The position numbers were made by a program, and so were the translations under genes. From contig NZ_CP023564.1 of the NCBI RefSeq assembly GCF_002407065.1, positions 1,798,001-1,862,000 of the forward strand: a stretch of 64,000 bases of DNA, given 5' to 3'. The stretch is from Brachybacterium ginsengisoli (GTDB lineage Bacteria > Actinomycetota > Actinomycetes > Actinomycetales > Dermabacteraceae). Below, piece after piece: positions 1 to 8,591 of this stretch (its first letter is position 1; each line of letters starts with the position of its first letter). The notes under the pieces are model-generated. The model worked only from the letters and a program-made list of their open reading frames with translations, did no database searches and had not been told where the DNA came from.

Positions 1-1122
1 CTCGAGCAGCGGATCACCGCCCTCGAGCACGGCATCGGGGCGATCGCCGTCGCTTCCGGCCAGGCGGCGACCACCATCGCCCTGTGCGCCCTGGCCGCCC
101 CCGGCGGCCATGTCGTCGCCTCCTCGCGACTGTACGGCGGCACCACCGAGTTCCTCGACGACACCCTCGCCGACTTCGGGGTGACCTGCACCGTGGCCGA
201 CCCCTGGGACCTCGAGGCGTGGGAGGCGGCGTTCACCGACCGGACCCGCGCCGCGATCGTCGAATCCATCGCGAACCCGGGCGCGCAGCTGCTCGACCTC
301 GACGCCCTCACCACGATCGCCCATGCCCACGACGTCCCGGTGGTCGTCGACTCCACCCTCGCCAGCCCCGCCCTGTACCGCCCCGGTGACCACGGCGCGG
401 ACGTGGTGGTCCACTCCGCGACCAAGTACCTGTGCGGCCACGGCACCACCATCGCCGGGCTGATCGTGGACACAGGCCGCTTCGACCCGCGGCGATGTCC
501 GGAGCGGTGGCCCCGTCTGACCACCCCGAACCGGCGCTTCGGCGTCACCTTCGCCGACGAGTACGCCCGGGGCGGCTCCGGGCTGCTGGGCTACGCCCGC
601 GCCAAGTACGTCACCGATCTCGGCACCACCCTGTCGGCCTCCAGCGCCCAGCAGATCCTCGTGGGGATCGAGACGCTCGACCTGCGGATGCGCAAGGTCA
701 GCGCCGACGCCGCCGCCCTGGCCTCCCACCTGCACGGGCTGGAGGGGGTGGCGAGGGTCGAGCACCCCACCATCCCGGGCCGACCGGACGCACCGCTGGC
801 GGACCGGGACTTCCCCCGCGGCACCTCCGGGGTGTTCTCCCTGGAGCTCACCGGGGGAGAGGACGCCGCCGCGGTGTTCTGCGATGCGCTGTCGCTGTGG
901 ACCATCGCCGTGAACCTCGGCGACGCCCGCTCGCTGGTCTGCCACCCCTCCAGCACCACCCACTCCCACCTCACCGATGCCCAGCGCGAGGCGTGCGGGG
1001 TGCGGCCCGGGACGGTGCGCCTGAGCGTCGGACTCGAGGACCTCGAGGAGCTGCGCGCCGACCTCGACCAGGCCCTCGCCGCCGCCTCGGCGAGCATCGG
1101 GGCGGTCACCGCCGCGGCGTGA
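1..1122 (+). CDS. metY: O-acetylhomoserine sulfhydrylase family protein (5' end outside window)
   Basis: A PLP-dependent Cys/Met-metabolism transsulfuration enzyme. MetY enzymes make homocysteine from O-acetylhomoserine and sulfide in the cytosol. The frame is open from base 1, so only the last 373 codons are visible and roughly 55-60 N-terminal residues are missing compared with the usual length near 430. The Schiff-base lysine lies in SATKYLCGHG (bases about 418-447). The C-terminal part carries the GIETLDLRM and NLGDARSLVCHPSSTTHS segments typical of MetY and related gamma-synthases and lyases. A methionine gamma-lyase or cystathionine gamma-synthase assignment is possible but fits less well. 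The next gene starts 50 bases downstream on the same strand. Confidence 0.85.
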   Translation, partial: LEQRITALEHGIGAIAVASGQAATTIALCALAAPGGHVVASSRLYGGTTEFLDDTLADFGVTCTVADPWDLEAWEAAFTDRTRAAIVESIANPGAQLLDLDALTTIAHAHDVPVVVDSTLASPALYRPGDHGADVVVHSATKYLCGHGTTIAGLIVDTGRFDPRRCPERWPRLTTPNRRFGVTFADEYARGGSGLLGYARAKYVTDLGTTLSASSAQQILVGIETLDLRMRKVSADAAALASHLHGLEGVARVEHPTIPGRPDAPLADRDFPRGTSGVFSLELTGGEDAAAVFCDALSLWTIAVNLGDARSLVCHPSSTTHSHLTDAQREACGVRPGTVRLSVGLEDLEELRADLDQALAAASASIGAVTAAA

Positions 1123-1172
1123 GATCGCTCGCGCCGCGGAACACCACCCGGCATCGCGTCGTTGTGCCCGGC

Positions 1173-2309
1173 ATGACGAGCGAGGACGGGACCGCGGTGC
1201 GGGACGTGGACGTGGTGGTGATCGGGGCCGGTCAGGCCGGTCTGTCCGCCGCCTATCACCTGCAGCGTCGCGGAGGTCTGCGCTTCGTCGTCCTGGACGC
1301 GGAGGACGGGCCGGGAGGCGCCTGGCGGCACCGCTGGGACAGCCTCACCATGGCCACCGTCAACGGCATCCGCGAGCTGCCCGGCATGCCCCCGGTCGAG
1401 GCCGATGATGGCGTGTCCTCGAACCGGGCGGTCCCCGCCTACTTCGCGGACTTCGAGCAGCGCTTCGCCCTGCAGATCGAGCGCCCTGTCCGGGTGACGC
1501 TGGTGGAGGACGATCCCATCGCATCCGGCCCCGGGCCCCGCCCGCTGCTGATCCGGTCCGTCGGGCGTGACGGGGCCCCTCGGCCGCTGCTGCGGACCCG
1601 GGCGGTGCTGAACGCGACCGGCACCTGGACCCGCCCCTTCCGGCCCGTGATCCCGGGTGCGGGGGACTTCCGCGGCATCCAGCTGCACACCGCCGAGTAC
1701 GTGCGCGCCGAGGACTTCACCGGGGCCCGGGTGGGGATCATCGGCGGCGGCATCAGCGCGATCGGCCACCTGCTCGAGATCGCCGAGGTGGGGAGCACCT
1801 TCTGGTACACCCGCCGACCTCCCGTATTCGCCGACCGCCCCTTCACCGAGGAGCTCGGACGGGAGGCCGTCGCCGGGGTGTGGGAGCGGGTCCGCCAGGG
1901 CCTGCCCGTGCGCAGCGTCGTCTCCGCCACCGGCCTCGTGCGGACCCCCGCCGTGCAGGAGGCGGAGCGCCGGGGCCTGCTCGAGCGTCGGTCGCTCTTC
2001 ACCCGCATCACGCCCGACGGCGTGATCGAGGCCGACGGGAGCGAGACCCCGCTCGACGTCCTGCTGTGGGCCACCGGCTTCCGCCACGAGCTGCGCCACC
2101 TGCGGCCCCTCGGACTGCGCAGCGAGCACGGCGGCATCGCGATCGACGGCACGACCGCCGCGGTCGACCCCCGGATCCACCTGCTCGGCTACGGCCCCAG
2201 CGCCTCCACCATCGGCGCCAACCGCGCCGGCCGCGCCGCCGTGAACCGACTGGTCCGCGACCTCCACGATCTCCACGATCTCCCTGTGCGAGCAGTTCCG
2301 GTGAGCTGA
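1173..2309 (+). CDS. flavin-dependent monooxygenase (CzcO/FMO-like flavoprotein)
   Basis: Predicted FAD- and NADPH-binding oxidoreductase of 378 residues. Residues 18-23 (GAGQAG) form the N-terminal FAD Rossmann motif. Residues 191-195 (GGGIS) mark the second, NADPH-binding Rossmann fold. Between them FRGIQLHTAEY (166-176) fits the FxGxxxHxxx(W/Y) fingerprint of class B flavin monooxygenases. WATGF near residue 300 is the usual C-terminal ATG motif. The substrate cannot be told from sequence. Position after metY could hint at sulfur compounds, but that is inference. ATG 1173 was chosen; an in-frame GTG at 1164 is the alternative. The C-terminus carries a short HDLHDL repeat before the stop. 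Confidence 0.8.
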   Translation: MTSEDGTAVRDVDVVVIGAGQAGLSAAYHLQRRGGLRFVVLDAEDGPGGAWRHRWDSLTMATVNGIRELPGMPPVEADDGVSSNRAVPAYFADFEQRFALQIERPVRVTLVEDDPIASGPGPRPLLIRSVGRDGAPRPLLRTRAVLNATGTWTRPFRPVIPGAGDFRGIQLHTAEYVRAEDFTGARVGIIGGGISAIGHLLEIAEVGSTFWYTRRPPVFADRPFTEELGREAVAGVWERVRQGLPVRSVVSATGLVRTPAVQEAERRGLLERRSLFTRITPDGVIEADGSETPLDVLLWATGFRHELRHLRPLGLRSEHGGIAIDGTTAAVDPRIHLLGYGPSASTIGANRAGRAAVNRLVRDLHDLHDLPVRAVPVS

Positions 2310-2369
2310 GGACCTGCCGGTGGTCGCGGTCCTAGAGTGGGCGCGAGACCCGCTCACCCAGGAGGCGCC

Positions 2370-3134
2370 ATGTCCGGATCCCTCGAGTCGTCCGACTCCC
2401 TCGAGACCAGCGACGGGACGCTCCTGCCGGCGCTGTCGGAGCAGGACCTGCGCCGCGTGCTGTGCGTGGTCGCCCACCCCGATGACATGGAGTACGGCAC
2501 CTCCGCGGCCGTCGCCGCCTGGACCTCAGCGGGCATCGAGGTCTCCTATCTGCTCCTCACCCGCGGCGAGGCGGGGATGGCGGAACCGCCGGCGGTCGTC
2601 GGTCCGCTGCGGGAGACCGAGCAGCGACGCGCCTGCGCCCGGGTGGGCGTGAGCGACCTGCGCTACCTCCACCACCCCGACGGGATGCTCGAGGGCACCC
2701 TCGACCTGCGCCGCGACATCGCCCGGGTGATCCGCCAGGTGCGTCCGGACCTCGTGCTCGTCGCGAACTTCGAGGTCGAAGCGTACGGCGGTCTCAACCA
2801 GGCCGATCATCGGGTCGCCGGTCTCGCCGCGATCGACGCCGCGCGGGACGCCGCCAACCCGTGGGTCTTCCGACCGCTGCGGGAGGACGAGGGGCTCGAG
2901 CCCTGGCGCACCTCCATCCTGGCCATCGCGGGGCATCCCGACCCCACACACGCGAAAACGGTGTCGGCCGAGCACGTCGAGGCGGCCGTGGACTCGCTGC
3001 GCGACCACGAGGCCTATCTCGCCCACGTCGAGGGTCACCCGCTGCCCGAGGAGCTCATCCCCGAGGTGCTGCGCGCCGGCGGGGAGGTCGCCGGGAGCGA
3101 GCATGCCGTCGTGCTGCGGGTGTTCACGCTGTGA
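2370..3134 (+). CDS. PIG-L family N-acetylglucosaminyl deacetylase
   Basis: Zinc-dependent deacetylase of the LmbE/PIG-L family, 254 residues. In actinobacteria this family includes MshB and Mca, which act on mycothiol precursors or conjugates. The metal-binding signature AHPDDME is at residues 35-41 and the third ligand lies in QADHR (His147). The typical TRGEAG turn follows strand 2. ATG 2370 is chosen because AGGAGG lies 4-9 bases upstream and the AHPDD motif then falls near the N-terminus as usual. Assignment to MshB or Mca specifically is not supported: the sequence is shorter than Mca and many PIG-L paralogues act on other N-acetyl sugars. Confidence 0.88.
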   Translation: MSGSLESSDSLETSDGTLLPALSEQDLRRVLCVVAHPDDMEYGTSAAVAAWTSAGIEVSYLLLTRGEAGMAEPPAVVGPLRETEQRRACARVGVSDLRYLHHPDGMLEGTLDLRRDIARVIRQVRPDLVLVANFEVEAYGGLNQADHRVAGLAAIDAARDAANPWVFRPLREDEGLEPWRTSILAIAGHPDPTHAKTVSAEHVEAAVDSLRDHEAYLAHVEGHPLPEELIPEVLRAGGEVAGSEHAVVLRVFTL

Positions 3135-3164
3135 GGGTCTGATCGGCGGCGATCGCCCGACCGG

Positions 3165-4385
3165 TCACCCGGCGCGTCGCACCTCGGCCGCGTAGTCGTC
3201 GAGCAGGGCGAGGATACCGGGGTGCTGCCAGACGCGGTTCCTCGAGCGCCCCGTGGCCTCCTGGAGCACGCCGAGCTCCGTCAGCTGGGCGAGCGCACGC
3301 TGGGCGGACATCGCGGGGACGTCGAGGGTGCTGCGCAGATGCGCCGCGCTGAGGATCGGCTGGCCGATCAGCAGCGGCAGCACCTTCCAGGCCAGCGCGT
3401 GGGGGCGCACCCCGGTGAGGCGGCCGCGGTCCTCCTCGAGCTGAGCGGACAGCGCATCCACCAGACGGGTGCCGGTCGCGGCTGCATAACGTGCCGCGCG
3501 GGCGAACTGCTCCACGATCGGTCGGGCGTCCCCGGCGCGATAGGCGCTGAGCGCCTCGGTGTAGGCGGAGAGCTGTGCGAGCAGACCCGCGGAGACGGGG
3601 GCGGTGGTCGTGAGCAGTCCCTTCCCACGCAGCATCGCGTGCACGAGGGCGCGGCCGGTGCGCCCGTTGCCGTCGGTGAACGGATGGATGGTCTCGAACT
3701 GCGCGTGGGCGATCGCCGCGTGCAGGAGGACCGGCAGGTCCTCGCGGTCCAGGAAGCTGACGAGATCGGCCATGGCCGCGGGGACGTCCTCCGCCTCCGG
3801 GGCGATGTGCACCGCGCCCAGAGGGCTCAGCCCGCTTCGTCCCACCCACACCAGCTGGTCCCGCAGCCTGCCCGCGTCCCGGGCGCCGGTGAGCAGCTCG
3901 GCATGCAGTGCGAGGACCGTCTCGAGGTCCAGCGAGTCCGCCAGGCGCAGCGCCGCCTCCATCGTGCGCACGTTGGCGATCACCGTGGCGGCGTTGCCGC
4001 TGCGGGACTCGTCGATCTCGGCGAGGGCGAGCTGCCGTGCGCCGACGGTGAGGTCCTCGATCTGTGAGGAGGAAGCGGATTCGGTGCGCAGCAGGATCGC
4101 GCTCATCGGCCCGAGGGCGGGGTTGTCGGCCCCGAGCCGGGCGATGGCGTGCGCGTCGAACGTCGTCAGCGCCTTCTCCGCATCCGCGACGTCGGCCGCC
4201 AGGTCGCCCGGCAGGGACGGGGAGTACGGCTCAGCGCCCGCGAGCGGCGCCGGGAGCGTCGCCTCATAGGGGCCGGTGCCGCGGGCCCGTGCCGAGCGGG
4301 AGGCCAGACCGTCGTCGGGCACCGTCCATCGCCCCGCACGGTGGCCCACCGGCGGGACGGTAAGCGGCGTCGGATGTGTGATCAC
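3165..4385 (-). CDS. Fic family protein with C-terminal winged helix
   Basis: Fic (filamentation induced by cAMP) proteins transfer AMP or other nucleotide groups to hydroxyl side chains. The 406-residue product has the full catalytic loop HPFTDGNGRTGR (234-245, catalytic His234). An inhibitory-helix-like segment SSSQIE (105-110, Glu110) lies N-terminal to the core, as in class II Fic enzymes that self-inhibit in cis. It is followed by Asp instead of the usual Gly or Asn. Residues about 330-395 look like a winged helix-turn-helix. The start is GTG at 4385 with no Shine-Dalgarno sequence; a TACAAT -10 box at 4392-4397 (minus strand) suggests leaderless expression. A perfect inverted repeat overlaps this promoter, so autoregulation is plausible. 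The gene lies downstream of metG on the same strand. Confidence 0.9.
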   Translation of the reverse strand: MITHPTPLTVPPVGHRAGRWTVPDDGLASRSARARGTGPYEATLPAPLAGAEPYSPSLPGDLAADVADAEKALTTFDAHAIARLGADNPALGPMSAILLRTESASSSQIEDLTVGARQLALAEIDESRSGNAATVIANVRTMEAALRLADSLDLETVLALHAELLTGARDAGRLRDQLVWVGRSGLSPLGAVHIAPEAEDVPAAMADLVSFLDREDLPVLLHAAIAHAQFETIHPFTDGNGRTGRALVHAMLRGKGLLTTTAPVSAGLLAQLSAYTEALSAYRAGDARPIVEQFARAARYAAATGTRLVDALSAQLEEDRGRLTGVRPHALAWKVLPLLIGQPILSAAHLRSTLDVPAMSAQRALAQLTELGVLQEATGRSRNRVWQHPGILALLDDYAAEVRRAG

Positions 4386-4394
4386 GACACCATT

Positions 4395-4426
4395 GTAGTA
4401 ACACTTCTTTCCAGAAGTGTTACTAC
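4395..4426 (-). promoter_or_regulatory. 14-bp perfect inverted repeat over the fic promoter (candidate operator)
   Basis: On the plus strand the arms are GTAGTAACACTTCT (4395-4408) and AGAAGTGTTACTAC (4413-4426), separated by TTCC. The repeat ends 10 bases before the GTG start of the fic gene. Read on the minus strand its proximal arm contains TACAAT, a good -10 hexamer, placing transcription start at or next to the start codon. A dimeric repressor bound here would block the promoter. The Fic protein's own winged helix is the obvious candidate, by inference. AT-rich compared with the surrounding ~70% GC DNA. Confidence 0.75.
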
Positions 4427-4488
4427 CGGTCGGTGCGAGCTGCAGATCCGACGGGGCCGCGCGACGCCGCTCCCGGTCCGCGAGGCGC

Positions 4489-6291
4489 TCAGCCCTCCGA
4501 GACCTCGGCCTCCAGGCGCGCGAGCTCCTCCTCGGCGACCGTCGGGTCGAGCTTGACGAAGATGCCCGTGGGCTTGACGACCTTCTGGCCCACGCCCACC
4601 GGATGGTGCGCCCAGGCCGGGACCTCGGTGTAGTCGCCGGTGATGATCGGGTAGCCGGGGCCGCCGTCGAGATCCTCGACCTCGTCGATCCGGGGCATCG
4701 GTGCGATCTGGCGGTCGCCGCCCAGCGCCTTCTCCACCGCGTTCGCGGAGTGCGGCAGGAACGGCGCCATCATCGTGTTCAGATCCGTCACTGCCTGTGC
4801 GAGCACGTGCAGCACGGTGAGCAGGCGGGGGCGCTGCTCCTCGGCCTTCATCTTGAACGGCTCGGTGCGGGAGACGTACGCGTTCGCCTCGCCCACCAGG
4901 CGCATGATCTCGGCGATCGCGGCGCGCTGGCGGTGCGCCGCGATGAGGCCTCCCACGGTCGTGAACCCCTCGCGAATCTGGTCGAGCAGGGCGGTGTCGA
5001 TCTCCTCGAGCTCGCCGGCCGCCGGGATCTCGCCCACGTTCTTGGCGATCATCGCGGCGGTGCGGTTGACCAGGTTGCCCCAGCCCGCGACCAGCTCGTT
5101 GTTGGTGCGGGAGATGAAGTCGGTCCAGGTGAAGTCCGCATCCTGGTTCTCCGGCCCGGCCGCGGAGATGAAGTAGCGCAGCGCGTCGGGCTGGTAGCGC
5201 TCGAGCATGTCGCGCACGTAGATGACGACCCGCTTCGACGAGGAGAACTTCTTGCCCTCCATGGTGAGGAACTCGCTGGAGACCACCTCGGTGGGAAGCT
5301 TCAGCTCGCCGAAGCGCCCGGGCTCGCCGCCCTTGTCGCCCTTGCCGTTCTGGGCGAGCATCTCCGCCGGCCAGATCTGGGAGTGGAAGACGATGTTGTC
5401 CTTGCCCATGAAGTAGTAGGCGAGGGTCTCGGGGTCGTTCCACCAGCGGCGCCATGCCTCCGGGTCGCCCGAGCGGCGCGCCCACTCGATCGAGGCCGAG
5501 AGGTAGCCGATCACGGCGTCGAACCAGACGTACAGGCGCTTGTTGGGCTGGTCCTCCCAGCCCGGCACCGGGATGCCCCAGTCGATGTCGCGGGTCATCG
5601 CACGGGGCTTGATGTCCTCGAGGATGTTCTGGCTGAAGCGGATCACGTTCGGGCGCCACAGCCCGGTCGCCTCGCGCTCGTCCAGCCAGCGGCCCAGCTC
5701 CCCGGCCAGGGCCGGCAGGTCCAGGAACCAGTGGGAGGTCTCGATGAACTCCGGGGTCTCCCCGTTGATGCGGGAGACGGGGTCGATGAGATCGGTCGGG
5801 TCGAGCTGGTTGCCGCAGTTGTCGCACTGGTCGCCGCGGGCGCCGCCGGCCCCGCAGATCGGGCAGGTGCCTTCGATGTACCGGTCCGGCAGGGTGCGAC
5901 CGGTCGACGGGGAGATGGCCCCGTTGGTGGTCTGCTCGATCATGTAGCCGTTGTCCCGCACGGCCACGAACATGTCCTGCACCACCTGGTAGTGGTTGCG
6001 CGTGGTGGTGCGGGTGAAGAGGTCGTAGCTCAGGCCCAGCGCGACCAGGTCCTCGACGATGAGGCGGTTGTTGCGGTCGGCGAGCTCCCGGGCGGAGATG
6101 CCCTCGCTGTCCGCCTCGACCAGGATCGGCGTGCCGTGCTCGTCGGTGCCCGAGACCATGAGCACGTCGTTGCCGGCCATCCGCATGTAGCGGGAGAAGA
6201 CGTCGGAGGGGACGCCGAAGCCGGCGACATGACCGATGTGGCGGGGACCGTTGGCGTACGGCCAGGCGACCGCGGACAGGACTGTGCTCAT
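4489..6291 (-). CDS. metG: methionyl-tRNA synthetase
   Basis: Class I aminoacyl-tRNA synthetase charging tRNA-Met, 600 residues. The HIGH signature is HIGH at 18-21 within [11 protein letters not shown]. The KMSKS equivalent is KFSSSK at 348-353. A four-cysteine zinc knuckle sits in the connective peptide (Cys143, 146, 156, 159). No C-terminal EMAP/tRNA-binding domain is present, as in short actinobacterial MetG proteins. The ATG at 6291 gives a normal N-terminus directly before the catalytic fold. The HAD gene ends 41 bases upstream on the same strand, so HAD-metG may be co-transcribed. Confidence 0.97.
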   Translation of the reverse strand: MSTVLSAVAWPYANGPRHIGHVAGFGVPSDVFSRYMRMAGNDVLMVSGTDEHGTPILVEADSEGISARELADRNNRLIVEDLVALGLSYDLFTRTTTRNHYQVVQDMFVAVRDNGYMIEQTTNGAISPSTGRTLPDRYIEGTCPICGAGGARGDQCDNCGNQLDPTDLIDPVSRINGETPEFIETSHWFLDLPALAGELGRWLDEREATGLWRPNVIRFSQNILEDIKPRAMTRDIDWGIPVPGWEDQPNKRLYVWFDAVIGYLSASIEWARRSGDPEAWRRWWNDPETLAYYFMGKDNIVFHSQIWPAEMLAQNGKGDKGGEPGRFGELKLPTEVVSSEFLTMEGKKFSSSKRVVIYVRDMLERYQPDALRYFISAAGPENQDADFTWTDFISRTNNELVAGWGNLVNRTAAMIAKNVGEIPAAGELEEIDTALLDQIREGFTTVGGLIAAHRQRAAIAEIMRLVGEANAYVSRTEPFKMKAEEQRPRLLTVLHVLAQAVTDLNTMMAPFLPHSANAVEKALGGDRQIAPMPRIDEVEDLDGGPGYPIITGDYTEVPAWAHHPVGVGQKVVKPTGIFVKLDPTVAEEELARLEAEVSEG

Positions 6292-6332
6292 GGGAGTCGA
6301 TTCTAGGGGAGATGGGGCCCGCTCCCGACGCG

Positions 6333-6983
6333 TCAGCCCTCGTCGGTGCGGAGCACGGCGTGCCAGCCGAAGCGGGAGGCGCCGCGGACATGGCGGGCGG
6401 AGTCGTCGAGGAAGCCGATCTGCTCCGGGCGCAGCTCGGTGCCGAGCTCCTGCTCGATGCGCGCATGGGCCCGAGCGAAGGCCTCCTGATCCGGCTTGGC
6501 GGCACCCAGGTCGGAGGTGTTGAGCAGGAACCGGAGGCCCTCTCCCAGGAAGGCGGTCAGGCCCAGCTCCTCGAGCTCCTCGGGGACCCGATCGGTGCCG
6601 TTGGTGAGCACGAAGACCCCCAGGCCGTCCCGGCGCAGCGCCTCGAGCTCGGCGAGGAGCTCCTGGTCGACGCGGGCGGGCGAGGCCAGCCAGGTGCGCA
6701 CCGCGGCCTCCGCGGCCTCCGACGTGCTCCCCGCCTCCACCAGCGCAGCGGCGGACAGCTCCCGCCACTCGCGATGCGTGCCGCGGCCCCGCACCACCTC
6801 CTCGAGGAAGGGGTGGTGGAGAATCGCGGTGAAGGAGGTGCCCTCCGGAGTCCCGGCGACCCGGTCCACCTCGGCCCACAGCGATGGATCGAAGTGCCGG
6901 AGCACGCCGTCGAGATCCGAGACCACCGCGCGGAGGCGGTGCTCGGTCGCGAGATCGCGCAGGGTCGCCGGAGAGGTGCTCAT
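6333..6983 (-). CDS. HAD superfamily hydrolase (subfamily IA)
   Basis: Small haloacid-dehalogenase-type phosphatase of 216 residues. Motif I is DLDGV (23-27, nucleophile Asp23). Motif II lies in FVLTNGTD, motif III is the lysine in [10 protein letters not shown] and motif IV is the paired aspartates of GFLDDS. The helical cap lies between motifs I and II, consistent with subfamily IA. It probably dephosphorylates a small metabolite; the substrate is not predictable. It is upstream of metG in the same direction with a 41-base gap. Confidence 0.85.
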   Translation of the reverse strand: MSTSPATLRDLATEHRLRAVVSDLDGVLRHFDPSLWAEVDRVAGTPEGTSFTAILHHPFLEEVVRGRGTHREWRELSAAALVEAGSTSEAAEAAVRTWLASPARVDQELLAELEALRRDGLGVFVLTNGTDRVPEELEELGLTAFLGEGLRFLLNTSDLGAAKPDQEAFARAHARIEQELGTELRPEQIGFLDDSARHVRGASRFGWHAVLRTDEG

Positions 6984-7101
6984 GGATCCAGCCTACGGAG
7001 GGTCCCGCGGAGCGCCCCAGACCGGTTCACCTGCAGTTCATCTGCGGCTCGCGCGCCAGGCCGCGGCACCCCGGGCGCCTCCGCCCCGATACCCTGGACC
7101 C

Positions 7102-8490
7102 ATGAGCACCGAAGGACTTGCCGCCGCGCAGCAGAAGATGGCCGACGACGGGGTCGCACAGACCGCGATCGACGTCTTCTCCCATTACTACGCACAGCTC
7201 GAGGACGGGGTCACCGGCTCCATCCCCGAGGACACGATCGACCCCTACCTCGATCCGCCGCTGCTCGAGGACGTCTCGATTAACCCGGCGCACGCCAAGC
7301 AGGTCTTCGACCAGCTCGCGATCATCAACCTCAACGGCGGCCTGGGCACCTCGATGGGCCTGGACAAGGCCAAGTCGCTGCTGCCGGTGCGGGACGGGAA
7401 GAGCTTCCTGGACCTCATCGTCGAGCAGGTCCTCGCCGCCCGTCGCGGCACCGGCTCCCGCCTGCCCCTGATCTTCATGAACTCCTTCCGCACCCGCGAG
7501 GACACCCTCGAGGTGCTCGCGAAGTACGAGGACCTGCCCGTCGGCGACCTCCCGCTGGACTTCCTGCAGAACAAGGAGCCGAAGCTCCGCGCCGACGACC
7601 TCACGCCGGTCGACTGGGAGGCGGACCCGACCCTGGAGTGGTGCCCGCCCGGCCACGGCGACATCTACACCGCCCTGCAGACCTCCGGCCTGCTCCAGCA
7701 GCTGCTGGACGCCGGGTTCAAGTACGCCTCGGTCTCCAACTCGGACAACCTCGGCACCGTCCCGAGCCCCGTCATCGCCTCCTGGTTCGCCTCGACCGGA
7801 GCGCCCTACGCCGCCGAGCTGTGCCGCCGCACCCCGGCGGACCGCAAGGGCGGACACCTCGCGGTGCGGAAGTCTGACGGCCGCCTGATCCTGCGCGACA
7901 CCGCGCAGACCCCGGCCGAGGAGATGGACTACTTCACCGACGAGCACCGTCACCCGTTCTTCCACACCAACAATCTCTGGTTCGATCTCGAGCAGATGGC
8001 GGCGGTGCTCGCCGAGCGCGACGGGATCATGGGGCTGCCGCTCATCCGCAACGAGAAGACGGTCGACCCGGCGGACAAGGCCTCCACCCCCGTCTACCAG
8101 ATCGAGTCCGCGATGGGCGCGGCGATCGAGGTGTTCGACGGCGCGACCGCGATCGTGGTGGGCCGTGACCGCTTCCTGCCCGTCAAGGCCACCAGCGACC
8201 TGCTCCTGGTGCGCTCGGACGCCTACGACCTCGACGAGCGCTCCGCCCTCGTGCAGCAGGTCGAGACGGTCCCGGCGGTGTCCCTGCATGCGGACTCGTA
8301 CAAGCTGATCCAGGACTTCGAGCCGCGCTTCCCCGAGGGCGTGCCCTCGCTCAAGGAGGCCAGCAGCCTGGACATCCAGGGTGACTGGACCTTCGGCGCC
8401 GATGTCGCCGTGCACGGCGACGCGGTGCTCGGCGAGGAGGGCGGCGAGGTGCCCGAGGGCGCCCGCGTCGGGACCGCCTCGACCGTCTGA
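7102..8490 (+). CDS. UTP--glucose-1-phosphate uridylyltransferase (UDPGP family)
   Basis: Forms UDP-glucose from UTP and glucose-1-phosphate. The 462-residue protein is of the eukaryote-like UDPGP (UGP2) family, not the short bacterial GalU family. LNGGLGTSMG (77-86) is the nucleotide-binding signature, followed by KSLLPVRDGKSFLD. The uridine-recognition segment NSDNLG and the HTNNLWFDL block are also present. ATG 7102 follows a long GC-rich leader with no strong Shine-Dalgarno sequence. The product feeds cell-wall glycans, trehalose and exopolysaccharide. A strong hairpin follows 45 bases after the stop. UDPGP-type enzymes are common in Micrococcales. Confidence 0.92.
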   Translation: MSTEGLAAAQQKMADDGVAQTAIDVFSHYYAQLEDGVTGSIPEDTIDPYLDPPLLEDVSINPAHAKQVFDQLAIINLNGGLGTSMGLDKAKSLLPVRDGKSFLDLIVEQVLAARRGTGSRLPLIFMNSFRTREDTLEVLAKYEDLPVGDLPLDFLQNKEPKLRADDLTPVDWEADPTLEWCPPGHGDIYTALQTSGLLQQLLDAGFKYASVSNSDNLGTVPSPVIASWFASTGAPYAAELCRRTPADRKGGHLAVRKSDGRLILRDTAQTPAEEMDYFTDEHRHPFFHTNNLWFDLEQMAAVLAERDGIMGLPLIRNEKTVDPADKASTPVYQIESAMGAAIEVFDGATAIVVGRDRFLPVKATSDLLLVRSDAYDLDERSALVQQVETVPAVSLHADSYKLIQDFEPRFPEGVPSLKEASSLDIQGDWTFGADVAVHGDAVLGEEGGEVPEGARVGTASTV

Positions 8491-8534
8491 GACGCCGAGC
8501 GCCGGCTGAGAGGTCCTGGCCCCCGGAACCGCCT

Positions 8535-8578
8535 GCGGCCCCGTCACGGATCCCTTCGAGGATCCGCGACGGGGCCGC
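8535..8578. terminator. bidirectional hairpin between UDPGP and GH76 genes
   Basis: Arms 8535-8553 and 8560-8578 pair over 19 bases with one A/C mismatch and a 6-base loop (CTTCGA). It lies between convergent genes, 45 bases after one stop and 14 after the other, so it can terminate both transcripts. There is no T tract, as is common in high-GC actinobacteria. Confidence 0.8.
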
Positions 8579-8591
8579 GGTACGTCCCGGC

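Noticed and set aside
2259-2296. Short CTCCACGAT repeat encoding HDLHDL at the end of the monooxygenase gene
   Set aside because: Only two to three 9-base copies in frame; a simple coding repeat with no structural meaning evident.
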